This document shows, piece by piece, positions 1-7,933 of a stretch of 64,000 nt of DNA (position 1 is the stretch's first letter; each line of letters begins with the position of its first letter). The notes beneath the pieces were generated by a model. That model was given only the letters and a program-made list of their open reading frames with translations. It ran no database searches and was not told the DNA's origin. The DNA comes from Pedobacter sp. ASV12. GTDB taxonomy: Bacteria; Bacteroidota; Bacteroidia; Sphingobacteriales; Sphingobacteriaceae. Both the position numbers and the translations under genes were made by a program. The stretch lies in NCBI RefSeq assembly GCF_016429155.1, contig NZ_JAELUC010000003.1, positions 62,001 to 126,000 on the forward strand, in the 5' to 3' direction.

Positions 1-231
1 CGAAGTAATGGTTTTCAGCGTAGAGGCTGTGGCCAATCCTATGTTTTCGTTCTTGGCAAAAATTACCTTGCCCGTTTGGGCATCCAGCACACAAAGCGAA
101 GCGATGGCATATTTGGCTTGGTCGTCATTCATCAAATTGCTGTAAGCCTGCTCCAGTTTGGCCACAGTATTTTGGGCGAAACCGTTTAACGAGAAGAGTA
201 AGAATAATAAAGCGGCCTTGTATGTTTTCAT
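1..231 (-). CDS. dacB: D-alanyl-D-alanine carboxypeptidase/endopeptidase (PBP4, S13 family), N-terminal part
   Basis: Reading leftward from ATG at 231 gives 77 codons that run off the window. Residues 1-20 are a signal peptide (MKTYKAALLFLLFSLNGFAQ), so the product is periplasmic. The segment then reads IASLCVLDAQTGKVIFAKN followed by STLKTITS, which is the SxxK active-site box placed as in S13 penicillin-binding proteins (serine acylation, lysine base). The family trims or cleaves peptidoglycan peptides. Only the start is present, so the SxN and KTG motifs cannot be checked and a class A beta-lactamase-like relative is not fully excluded. Confidence 0.75.
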   Translation of the reverse strand, partial: MKTYKAALLFLLFSLNGFAQNTVAKLEQAYSNLMNDDQAKYAIASLCVLDAQTGKVIFAKNENIGLATASTLKTITS

Positions 232-235
232 GGCA

Positions 236-1363
236 TTAAATTAAAAAGTAAGTATAGTTTTTTCTGTTGATAACAATGGTTTGGTTAACCTGATAGTTCG
301 CTGTAAAAGTTGTTGGGAATTTAACTTTTTTGTTGTCGTTCCATTTGATTTCGATGGCATTTGTTTCTCCGTCTATTGCTTCGATCAGGTCTATTTCCTG
401 TTGCTGAAAACTCCTCCAGAAATAATATTTGGCAAATTTCCTATGGTTGTTGGTGGCTTTGATGTATTCGGCGATGACATAGTTTTCGAAAAGCTGGCCG
501 CTGTCTAGTCTTAAACCAAGCGGACTAAAATTCTGTATAATGGCATTTCGAATACCCAAGTCGTAGAAATAGATTTTTTTGCTTTTTTTTATTTCATTTC
601 TCAGGTTGCCGCTGTAGGCGTTTAGTCTAAACACCACAAAACATTTTTCGAGCAAATCGATATACCTCTCCACGGTTTGTTTGTCGGCTTCAATAAGCTG
701 CCCCAGTTCGTGATAGGAAATTTCGTTGCCAATTTGCAATGCCAAGGCCTGTATCAATTTTTCAAGCTGCAGGGGTTTCCTGATATCGGCCAATGAAAGA
801 ATGTCTTTAAAAAGATAGCTATTGGTCAAATTAAAGAGTAGTTCTTTTTCTTCTCCGGGGTAATTGATGGCATCTGGATAGCTACCGTAAATCAATCTTT
901 TTTCTAAAGCCTGTTCTTCGGTGATGAGATTGGTATGGTTAGCTAGTTCTTCAACGGAAAAAGGAAACAAATGGTATTCGAACTTACGCCCCGTTAGGGG
1001 TTCTTGTATTCCCGAGGCCAGATCTAATGTCGATGAACCAGTAACCAGGAGCTGTATATCGCTGAAATTGTCGACAATAAGCTTTAGCGTCAGTCCAATA
1101 TTTCGCACCCTTTGCGCTTCATCAATCAGTATGATTTTGTTTTTTCCGATAATAGATTTAAGACGCTCGGTACTGATGTCCTGCAAGTTGTTGCGGACGC
1201 TTGCTTCATCGCAGTTTAAAAACGTAAATGGCAAGCCTGTGTTCTTGGCCAAACGTTTCAACAAGGTGGTTTTGCCTACCTGTCTTGCTCCAGTCAGGAT
1301 AATGGCCTTTCCTTTGAAAAACTTGGATTCTATAATAGGCTCTAAAAGTCTGCTAACCATCAC
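236..1363 (-). CDS. AAA+ ATPase with C-terminal DUF4143 domain
   Basis: 375 residues. The N-terminal AAA domain has Walker A GARQVGKTT (about residues 25-33) and Walker B IILIDEAQR (about 77-85), followed by the sensor-like stretch LLVTGSSTLDL. The C-terminal DUF4143 part ends in FWRSFQQQEIDLIEA and AIEIKWN, the D...ExK pattern of restriction-like nuclease folds that is common in this family. The biochemical role of these ATPases is unsettled; many sit alone and are patchily distributed, as here. The next minus-strand gene (PBP4) starts 4 bases after the stop. The start is an MM pair at 1363/1360. The upstream DNA carries direct and inverted repeats that look like an operator array. Confidence 0.85.
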   Translation of the reverse strand: MMVSRLLEPIIESKFFKGKAIILTGARQVGKTTLLKRLAKNTGLPFTFLNCDEASVRNNLQDISTERLKSIIGKNKIILIDEAQRVRNIGLTLKLIVDNFSDIQLLVTGSSTLDLASGIQEPLTGRKFEYHLFPFSVEELANHTNLITEEQALEKRLIYGSYPDAINYPGEEKELLFNLTNSYLFKDILSLADIRKPLQLEKLIQALALQIGNEISYHELGQLIEADKQTVERYIDLLEKCFVVFRLNAYSGNLRNEIKKSKKIYFYDLGIRNAIIQNFSPLGLRLDSGQLFENYVIAEYIKATNNHRKFAKYYFWRSFQQQEIDLIEAIDGETNAIEIKWNDNKKVKFPTTFTANYQVNQTIVINRKNYTYFLI

Positions 1364-1368
1364 ATAAA

Positions 1369-1450
1369 TATATAAAATTTCGATTGTAATCTAAAAATTA
1401 TATATAAAATTTAGATTATAATCACCTGATTATATATAATTTTTAGATTA
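1369..1450. promoter_or_regulatory. AT-rich direct and inverted repeats upstream of the AAA ATPase
   Basis: 1369-1391 and 1401-1423 are direct copies 32 bases apart, differing at 2 of 23 positions. 1387-1406 and 1431-1450 form a perfect 20-base inverted repeat with 24 bases between the arms. The shared core is TTTAGATTA, seen at 1410-1418, 1442-1450 and inverted at 1387-1395. The array starts 5 bases before the ATPase start codon, so it overlaps the expected promoter and leader. It is probably a binding array for a regulator, perhaps autoregulatory; a small mobile-element end is an alternative. Confidence 0.55.
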
Positions 1451-1469
1451 GGATTTGGTGCCCTACAAA

Positions 1470-1495
1470 AAAAGTGATGCGTAAGCATCACTTTT
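1470..1495 (-). terminator. Rho-independent terminator of asd
   Basis: Eleven-base stem AAAAGTGATGC (1470-1480), loop GTAA (1481-1484), and the matching arm at 1485-1495. Read on the minus strand the stem ends in a T run, as expected for transcription leaving asd, whose stop codon is about 20 bases away. Confidence 0.85.
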
Positions 1496-1514
1496 CTATT
1501 TGAAACTAAAAAAA

Positions 1515-2507
1515 TTAGATCAATTCTTTTTTGACCAGATACTCGGCAATTTGTACCGCATTGGTAGCGGCTCCTTTGCGCAGGTTGTCGGCAACAATCC
1601 ACATGTTTAAAGTGTTTGGCATTGATTCATCCCTGCGGATGCGGCCTACAAATACCTCATCTTTTTCATGGGCATCTTTAGGCATTGGGTATTTGAGGTT
1701 GGCAATATCGTCAACTACTACAATACCTTCGGTTTTTTCTAGCAAAGCTACCACGTCGGCTAGGTCAAATTCGTTTTCGAATTCGATGTTTACCGATTCA
1801 GAGTGGCCACCCATTACCGGAATACGCACGGTTGTAGCGGTTAAGCGGATGCTATCGTCGCCCATAATTTTACGGGTTTCGTTAATCATCTTCATTTCCT
1901 CTTTGGTATAGCCGTTTTCGGTAAATACGTCGATTTGCGGAATAACGTTCAAGTCGATTGGGTAGGCATAGGCCATTGGGCCATCGTGGATGCCTTTTCT
2001 CTCGTTCATCATCTGGTCAACCGCCTTTACGCCCGTACCTGTAACCGATTGATAGGTTGATACCACCACTCTTTTGATTTTGTACTTGTCGTGCAAGGGC
2101 TTTAGGGCTACTACCATTTGAATGGTAGAACAGTTCGGGTTGGCAATGATTTTATCGTCGATAGAAAGTACGTTGGCATTTACTTCCGGAACTACCAGTC
2201 TGATGGCCGGATCCATGCGCCAGGCCGACGAGTTGTCGATTACCGTAGTGCCGGCTTCCTTAAAACGCGGCGCGTGCTCTAGCGAAGTGCTTCCGCCAGC
2301 CGAAAACAAGGCGATATCCGGGCGCATGCCAATTGCAGTATCCATGCTAACGATTGGATACTGCTTACCCTTAAACGTAATTAACTTGCCAACGCTCTTT
2401 TCTGAGGCAACTGGAATTAATTCGGTTAACGGGAAGTTTCTTTCCTCCAATACTTTTAACATTACAGTGCCCACTAATCCTGTGGCACCTACTACTGCAA
2501 CTTTCAT
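1515..2507 (-). CDS. asd: Aspartate-semialdehyde dehydrogenase
   Basis: 330 residues. It reduces aspartyl phosphate to aspartate semialdehyde with NADPH, the branch point to lysine/diaminopimelate, threonine and methionine, in the cytosol. The N-terminal Rossmann motif is VGATGLVGTVML (residues 5-16). The catalytic cysteine lies in ANPNCSTIQM (about 122-131), and the substrate-binding histidine in MGGHSESVN (about 234-242). Length is normal for the family. The gene stands alone with its own terminator; the 130-base gap upstream is shared with the divergent secreted-protein gene. Confidence 0.97.
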   Translation of the reverse strand: MKVAVVGATGLVGTVMLKVLEERNFPLTELIPVASEKSVGKLITFKGKQYPIVSMDTAIGMRPDIALFSAGGSTSLEHAPRFKEAGTTVIDNSSAWRMDPAIRLVVPEVNANVLSIDDKIIANPNCSTIQMVVALKPLHDKYKIKRVVVSTYQSVTGTGVKAVDQMMNERKGIHDGPMAYAYPIDLNVIPQIDVFTENGYTKEEMKMINETRKIMGDDSIRLTATTVRIPVMGGHSESVNIEFENEFDLADVVALLEKTEGIVVVDDIANLKYPMPKDAHEKDEVFVGRIRRDESMPNTLNMWIVADNLRKGAATNAVQIAEYLVKKELI

Positions 2508-2637
2508 TTTTTTAATTTGTTTTTAATGGTGATGAAGCAATTATGATTTGGTAATCGTTCCTTGTTGGAGCCGATAAAACCATAAGGATTTCATCTTTTT
2601 TTAATTATATTTAATTGATTTCTAATATCTACCAAAT

Positions 2638-4440
2638 ATGAGAAAAACTTTGCTCTTTTTTATGATGCTGAGTGCTAAACTTGCATTCGGCCAGGTTTTC
2701 GACGATTTCTCCGACGGAAACTTCACTTCAAACCCAGCTTGGACTGGCCAGGCCAGTGCCTTTAGGGTAAATAGTTCCAATCAGCTGCAGACGTCGCTAA
2801 GTGCTGCTGCACAAACGGTTATGCTGGCTGTCCCCAATAGGCTGGCTGCAAATGCCAGGTGGGAATTTTTTGTGCAGCTGAATTTTGATCCTTCTGCAGC
2901 CAATCAGGCCAGGATTTATTTGGTGGCCGACCAGCAGGACTTAAATGGCCCATTAAATGGCTATTTTATCCAAATTGGTGAAAATGGCAGTACCGATAGT
3001 TACGATCTGTATCGGCAGGCGGGTACAACGGTAACGAAAATCATCGATGGACCGGCCAAATCGCGGGCCGAAGTAAACAAGCTTTTAGCCAGGGTAAAAG
3101 TAACCCGTACCGACGAAGGCGAATGGGAGGTATATGCCGATATTACCGGGGGCACAAACTATAATTTGGAAGGCAAGGCTATCGATAAGGCCTTCTTGTA
3201 TGGCGATTGGTTTGGGGTTTCATGCCGATACACCGCTACCCGGTCTGAGGGTTTTATTTTTGATGATTTTAAGGTAGACGAACTGGTGCCAGACGTAAGC
3301 CCGCCAACTTTGCTCAGTGCCAAAGCTTTGGACGATAAAACCATTGAAGCCGTTTTTTCGGAGCGTTTAATAGCCGGTACGGCTTTAACTGCCAGTAATT
3401 ACATTATTACTAAGCTGGGTAGTCCGGCTTTGGTTAAGGCTACGGCTTTACCCAATGTTTACCAACTGGTATATGCTTCGGCTTTGCCAACAGGTAACTA
3501 CACCTTGACGGTAAGCGGCGTAAAAGACCTAAAAGGAAATACAATTTCAAAGGATAATCAAGCCAATTTTATTTTTGTACAGCCATACGAATTTCAAAAG
3601 GGCGATATCCTGATCAGCGAGATTTTGGTCAATCCCAAAAAAGACGGTGTCGATTTTATCGAGATATATAATGCGAGTAACCAGCTGCTGGATTTAAAAA
3701 ATCTGCAATTGGCTAATGCCGATGCAAATGGCAATCCGGCAAGTATTAAAAATGTAAGCCCTGTCTCCTTACTGATGCCTGCCAAAACGTATTGGGTGTT
3801 AACGACTAATCCGGATGCTGTTCAAGCGCAATACCAGGTCAGTTTTCCTGCACAGTTAGTGAAAATGACAAGTTTGCCTACGTTTAATAATGATAAGGGT
3901 ACGGTGGTATTGTTAAGTTCATTAAAGCCGATTGACCGGCTGGCATACCGTGAAGACATGCATCTGGCCTTATTGCGTAATGCCGATGGTGTTTCGCTGG
4001 AGCGGGTTTCGTTTGCCAGACCAACCGATGAGCCAGGCAATTTCAAATCGGCAGCGGCTAGTGTGGGTTTTGCAACACCAACTTATCGCAATTCGCAGGA
4101 GGAAGACAGCCAACTGCTTGCTAACCGTGTAACCCTAGGCAGCAAAACATTCTCGCCTGATGGGGATGGTTTTGAAGACCAGTTGCAAATTGATTATCGC
4201 TTTGTGAACAACGGGCAATTGGCTAGCGTCAATATTTATTCAGACAAAGGCATTTTAGTTCGGAAATTGCAAAGAAACACCAGTATTGCCACTTCGGGAA
4301 GCTTTGCCTGGGATGGCACGGACGACAATGGGCAACGCAGCAAGGTGGGTATTTATGTGGTACAATTTGATACCTTTGCACTAAACGGCAAGCGTGAGCA
4401 CTTTAGACAGGCCTGCGTATTGGCTGCCAAGCTCAATTAA
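2638..4440 (+). CDS. Secreted modular protein with lamin-tail and FlgD-like C-terminal domains
   Basis: 600 residues. Signal peptide 1-18 (MRKTLLFFMMLSAKLAFG). The N-terminal half (about 20-215) has the look of a concanavalin-type beta-sandwich. From PPTLLSAKALDDKTIEAVF (about 223-312) comes a bacterial Ig-like (SbsA-type) domain. From GDILISEILVNP (about 322-430) comes a lamin-tail domain. The end (from FSPDGDGFEDQLQIDY, about 505-600) is a gliding-motility/FlgD-like Ig domain with WDGTDDNGQ. Such proteins are surface or extracellular in Bacteroidota. No catalytic motif is visible and the target is unknown. The gene is monocistronic and divergent from asd. Confidence 0.8.
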   Translation: MRKTLLFFMMLSAKLAFGQVFDDFSDGNFTSNPAWTGQASAFRVNSSNQLQTSLSAAAQTVMLAVPNRLAANARWEFFVQLNFDPSAANQARIYLVADQQDLNGPLNGYFIQIGENGSTDSYDLYRQAGTTVTKIIDGPAKSRAEVNKLLARVKVTRTDEGEWEVYADITGGTNYNLEGKAIDKAFLYGDWFGVSCRYTATRSEGFIFDDFKVDELVPDVSPPTLLSAKALDDKTIEAVFSERLIAGTALTASNYIITKLGSPALVKATALPNVYQLVYASALPTGNYTLTVSGVKDLKGNTISKDNQANFIFVQPYEFQKGDILISEILVNPKKDGVDFIEIYNASNQLLDLKNLQLANADANGNPASIKNVSPVSLLMPAKTYWVLTTNPDAVQAQYQVSFPAQLVKMTSLPTFNNDKGTVVLLSSLKPIDRLAYREDMHLALLRNADGVSLERVSFARPTDEPGNFKSAAASVGFATPTYRNSQEEDSQLLANRVTLGSKTFSPDGDGFEDQLQIDYRFVNNGQLASVNIYSDKGILVRKLQRNTSIATSGSFAWDGTDDNGQRSKVGIYVVQFDTFALNGKREHFRQACVLAAKLN

Positions 4441-4536
4441 CGTAAAGCTTTGGTGCCAAAACCATCATGAGTTGGTTAAATTGACGTTATTTTAAACAAT
4501 AGCGCTGATCTGTTGTTGTTTTTTAAAACAGTTGTT

Positions 4537-4890
4537 ATGAAATACGAAAAATTAATTTCAAGGCTTTTTGCCGAAAAATCAAATTATAATGCCCAAGTGG
4601 CGGTTGCCTTAATTGCGGGTTTGGCTGCGGGTGCAGTGCTTGGTATCTTGTTTGCCCCAGCCAGTGGCGAAGAATCGCGTAAGCGTATTGCTGATGGAGC
4701 CAAAAATCTGGGTAACGGTATGCGCGACGGTTATGATAACCTTAAACGTCGCATTGTTGGCGAAGAACATGAGGAACTGGCGGCAGAAACGGCGGTCCCG
4801 CATTTGGTTGGAGAACCATCGCCGAAAAAACGCAGATCGGCTATTAAAGATCTGGTTGCAGAGGCTCAGCAAAACGCAGAACAGGCTTAG
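4537..4890 (+). CDS. YtxH domain protein
   Basis: 117 residues from the ATG at 4537; an upstream TTG at 4513 would add eight residues and is less likely. One transmembrane segment (about residues 20-42, glycine/alanine rich, VALIAGLAAGAVLGILFAP) is followed by the YtxH signature SGEESRKRIADGAKN and a charged amphipathic tail. Proteins of this family are small membrane-anchored factors often linked to stress; the molecular role is unknown. Gene is alone, ending at a strong hairpin terminator. Confidence 0.8.
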   Translation: MKYEKLISRLFAEKSNYNAQVAVALIAGLAAGAVLGILFAPASGEESRKRIADGAKNLGNGMRDGYDNLKRRIVGEEHEELAAETAVPHLVGEPSPKKRRSAIKDLVAEAQQNAEQA

Positions 4891-4905
4891 GTTTTGCCCA
4901 AATCG

Positions 4906-4948
4906 AAAGCCCGGCTTATGCTTAAAATAATTAAGTAGGCCGGGCTTT
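4906..4948. terminator. Bidirectional hairpin terminator between convergent genes
   Basis: Stem AAAGCCCGGC (4906-4915) pairs with GCCGGGCTTT (4939-4948), and an inner CTTAA/TTAAG stem (4921-4925/4931-4935) lengthens it. It is followed by TTATAT on the plus strand. It lies between the YtxH gene and the end of the minus-strand sugar-oxidation operon, so it can serve both. Confidence 0.8.
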
Positions 4949-4969
4949 TATATGGTTAAGCGAATGCTT

Positions 4970-5851
4970 CTACAATAGATTGGCTTTTAGGTATTCGCAA
5001 CTGGTTTTTATGGAAGCCAGTTCGTTAGGCTGATAATTGGTTTCATGCTCTACAAAGAAATGTTTGGCACCCGATTGTTTAGCCTGGGCAAAAATAGCCT
5101 TAAAATCGATGGCGCCTTTGCCTACCTCCGTATTGAGGCCATGATTGGTTTTATCCATGTCTTTAACATGCCACATGGTAAAGCGTTTTGGGTGGGCGGC
5201 AAATAGCTTCAGCGGATCGTTGCCCGATCTCACTACCCAATACAGATCCATTTCAAAATCGACCAATTTTTTGTCGGTTTCATTTAACATCACTTCATAG
5301 CCGGTGGTTTCGCCAAATTTCTTGAATTCGAAATCGTGGTTATGGTAGGCTAATTTTAATCCAGCAGCTTTGCACAAGGATCCTGCTTCGTTTAGTCTAG
5401 CTGCTACTTTCTTAAATCCGTCTAAATCTTTTCGCAGGTGGTCGCCCAGGTAAGGAATGGTGATGTATTCAGACCCCAATATGTTGGCGGCTTCAATGTA
5501 GGTTTTAAGCACGTCACTGTTTCCGGTACCGATAAAGCCATCCATGTCGTAATGGCCACTTGGTGCCCTCAGGCCATGCTGTTTCAGCAAATCGCCAAAA
5601 GCTTTGGGGTCGAGCCCCCAAAATTTGTCTCTTTTCGAGTAGCCATAGGTTTCCACCTCGCCATAGCCTGCTTCGGCCACGGCTTTGATAACGCCTTTAA
5701 CATCTTTGGGCAATAAGTCTCTGAGTGAGTAAAGTTGTAGTCCAGCCACTTTTTTCGGCTTGGCAAAAGCCAAGGCGGGCAAGGAAGGCAATAAGGCAGC
5801 GCCTGCTACGAACAGGCCGGTTTGTTTAATAAAGGATCTTCTAGAATTCAT
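4970..5851 (-). CDS. Tat-exported sugar phosphate isomerase/epimerase-like TIM-barrel protein
   Basis: 293 residues. The N-terminus has a twin-arginine signal, SRRSFIKQTG followed by a hydrophobic stretch to about residue 30, so the protein is periplasmic. The rest is an AP-endonuclease-2-type TIM barrel: LQLYSLRDLL (first strand), NHDFEFKKFG, FEMDLYWVVRSG, WHVKDMD and FVEHETNY carry the usual E/D/H/E metal ligands. Family members isomerise or epimerise sugars; relatives in such clusters act as 3-keto-glycoside eliminases or hydratases. It is the last gene of the operon. I infer it acts on a 3-keto sugar released in the periplasm; the exact reaction is not visible. Confidence 0.85.
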   Translation of the reverse strand: MNSRRSFIKQTGLFVAGAALLPSLPALAFAKPKKVAGLQLYSLRDLLPKDVKGVIKAVAEAGYGEVETYGYSKRDKFWGLDPKAFGDLLKQHGLRAPSGHYDMDGFIGTGNSDVLKTYIEAANILGSEYITIPYLGDHLRKDLDGFKKVAARLNEAGSLCKAAGLKLAYHNHDFEFKKFGETTGYEVMLNETDKKLVDFEMDLYWVVRSGNDPLKLFAAHPKRFTMWHVKDMDKTNHGLNTEVGKGAIDFKAIFAQAKQSGAKHFFVEHETNYQPNELASIKTSCEYLKANLL

Positions 5852-5869
5852 ATCAGGATGGTATCGATT

Positions 5870-7108
5870 TTAACTTTGGGCTTCGGTTATGTCTTTGGTC
5901 TTGTCGTTAAAAAGAATGGTAAATAACAAGAACACTACAAAAGCTATTCCAGCAGGGATAATCCAGATCATTTTCCAGTCAAAGCTTCCATCGGCCATAG
6001 CATAGTTGTCTTTAATTAAGCCCGCTATTTCAAATCCAATCAACATTCCTATGCCATAAGTGGCCAAGGTAATTAATCCTTGAGCTGAGCTTTTGAATTT
6101 TTCACCTGCTTTAGAGTTAGTATAAATCTGTCCTGAAACGAAGAAAAAATCGTAACAGATACCATGAAGTGCAATACCTAAAATCAGCATGAAACTTAAC
6201 TCACCTGCATTGCCATAAGCAAATAAAGCATACCGGATGGCCCAAGCTATCATACCCACTAAAATGGTTTTCTTAAAGCCAAAACGTTTAAAGAAAATAG
6301 GGATAAATAATAAAAATATCACTTCAGAGGCCTGGCCAATGGTCATTTTTCCTGTCGGATTATCTACACCAATCGTAGAAAGAAAGAGATTGGCATTTTG
6401 ATAATAGAAAGCCAATGGAATACAGATCAGGATAGATGAAATGAAAAAAATCAGAAAGTTCTTATCTCTTAGCAGTTTCAAAGCATCAAAACCTAATAGT
6501 TCTGAAATCTTTACTTTTTCTGATTTAGCTATTTTAGGTGGTGTTTTTGGTAATAGAAAGCTGAATAGTCCCAAAACGAGGGAAGCTATGCCTGCCATTA
6601 AAAAAGTGTTTTTCAAAAAGCCTGATGCAGTACCCTCTTTTGAATCCCAATGGAAGTAATAACTGATCAATAAGCCGGCTGCTATCCATCCTAGCGTTCC
6701 CCAAATACGAATGGTAGAGAACTCTTTTTCAGGGTCTTTCATTTGGTTAAACGAAACTGAGTTTACTAAGGCTAAGGTAGGCATATAGAGCACCATATAT
6801 ACAAACACATAAGGATAGAATACACTGATGTCTGTAGCTTTGTACATTTGGTACATTAAAATAGCTCCAATAATGTGCAACACTCCTAGAATCTTTTCTG
6901 CATTAAAATAACGGTCAGCAATTAAGCCTATAATAAAAGGTGCAATAATGGCTCCCCATGATTGAGTTGAGAAAACCGATGCTGTTTGCGAGCCTGTAGC
7001 AGTTAAATTAGCTGCTAAAAAGGTTCCTAAGGATACAAACCATGCGCCCCAGATAAAAAATTCCAGGAACATCATGAAAGATAGTTTAAATCTCGTTGTC
7101 GTATTCAT
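5870..7108 (-). CDS. MFS transporter of the nucleoside:H+ symporter-like family
   Basis: 412 residues with about twelve hydrophobic segments. The start (FKLSFMMFLEFFIWGAWFVS) and GLIADRYFNAEKILG match the NupG/XapB-like family, which in Bacteroidota is often found in sugar gene clusters. Within this operon it probably takes a sugar or keto-sugar across the inner membrane. It lies 18 bases before the exported TIM-barrel gene. Base composition is visibly more AT-rich than the flanking genes, suggesting a different history. Substrate is inferred from context only. Confidence 0.8.
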   Translation of the reverse strand: MNTTTRFKLSFMMFLEFFIWGAWFVSLGTFLAANLTATGSQTASVFSTQSWGAIIAPFIIGLIADRYFNAEKILGVLHIIGAILMYQMYKATDISVFYPYVFVYMVLYMPTLALVNSVSFNQMKDPEKEFSTIRIWGTLGWIAAGLLISYYFHWDSKEGTASGFLKNTFLMAGIASLVLGLFSFLLPKTPPKIAKSEKVKISELLGFDALKLLRDKNFLIFFISSILICIPLAFYYQNANLFLSTIGVDNPTGKMTIGQASEVIFLLFIPIFFKRFGFKKTILVGMIAWAIRYALFAYGNAGELSFMLILGIALHGICYDFFFVSGQIYTNSKAGEKFKSSAQGLITLATYGIGMLIGFEIAGLIKDNYAMADGSFDWKMIWIIPAGIAFVVFLLFTILFNDKTKDITEAQS

Positions 7109-7154
7109 TTGGTTTAGTTTGGTTAGTTTAGGGTAGTGGGGGAAGGCAAGTGCT

Positions 7155-7183
7155 GGGAGGTTTGATTTGTCCTCAAACCTCCC
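7155..7183 (-). other. Perfect hairpin inside the sugar-oxidation operon
   Basis: Stem GGGAGGTTTGA (7155-7165), loop of seven (7166-7172), matching arm 7173-7183. It sits in the 90-base gap between the DUF1080 gene and the transporter gene. No T run follows on either strand, so it is more likely an mRNA processing or stabilising hairpin than a full terminator. Confidence 0.6.
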
Positions 7184-7198
7184 AATTTAAGCCTGTTT

Positions 7199-7894
7199 TT
7201 AAAGTTCTTTAATCATGATATTTCTGTACCATACTTCGTCGCCATGGTCTTGCAAAGCGATTTTACCGGTTTTGAAAGTGCCGAAGCCCTCCCATTTGGC
7301 AAATTTGCTACCCGCAATCAGCGATTTCCAGTTGTCGTCCCAAAGCGTGGTGTTCACTACGGTTACGCCGTTCAGCTTGAAGGTTAATTTGCCCTTATTG
7401 CTGATGATTTCGGCTTTGTTCCATTCGCCAACCGGTTTTACAGGTTCCGACGAACTTTTGACTAGGTCGTACAAATCGCCGGCACGGTGCTTGGTGATTT
7501 TTCCATCTGGATGCCCGTCGTTATCCAATACCTGCATTTCTGGGCCTGTGCTGTAAGTTTGGCCATATTTTGGCAATTCTTCATGCACATAAAAAATAAT
7601 GCCGCTGTTTGATTTCGGGGCTACCTTCCACTCGAGGCTCAAATGGAAATTGGAATATTCCTTATCGGTTACAATATCGCCGCCATCGTTGTTCTTGGCC
7701 TTCGGATTAAAGTGGAGCACGCCGTCTTCGGCTTTCCAGCCTTGGCCAACCGTAGTTTTGCCATAAGTATGCCAACCGGTAGTAGTTTTGCCATCGAATA
7801 ACCATTTAAAGCCTTTAGGCAATTTGGCGGTTTGCGCAGCGGCGCCGTAGCCCATGGCCAGTAGCAATGCCGCTGATAATAGGTATTTGTTCAT
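7199..7894 (-). CDS. DUF1080 / 3-keto-disaccharide hydrolase family protein
   Basis: 231 residues. Signal peptide 1-20 (MNKYLLSAALLLAMGYGAAA), so periplasmic. The body is the concanavalin-like DUF1080 fold (PF06439): FKWLFDGKTTTGWHTYG at the start, LSLEWKVAPKSNSGIIF and GPEMQVLDNDGH in the middle, LQDHGDEVWYRNIMIKEL at the end. Characterised relatives hydrolyse 3-keto-disaccharides such as 3-keto-trehalose. With the GMC dehydrogenase genes in the same operon, cleavage of the oxidised glycoside is the natural role. Gap of 39 bases from the gene before it. Confidence 0.88.
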   Translation of the reverse strand: MNKYLLSAALLLAMGYGAAAQTAKLPKGFKWLFDGKTTTGWHTYGKTTVGQGWKAEDGVLHFNPKAKNNDGGDIVTDKEYSNFHLSLEWKVAPKSNSGIIFYVHEELPKYGQTYSTGPEMQVLDNDGHPDGKITKHRAGDLYDLVKSSSEPVKPVGEWNKAEIISNKGKLTFKLNGVTVVNTTLWDDNWKSLIAGSKFAKWEGFGTFKTGKIALQDHGDEVWYRNIMIKEL

Positions 7895-7933
7895 CTGTTA
7901 GGATATTTTTAGTGTTAACGTTTTAGAAATTAA

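Noticed and set aside
7155-7183. Intrinsic terminator in the sugar-oxidation operon
   Set aside because: The stem is perfect, but no T run follows on the transcribed side, so I list it only as a hairpin.
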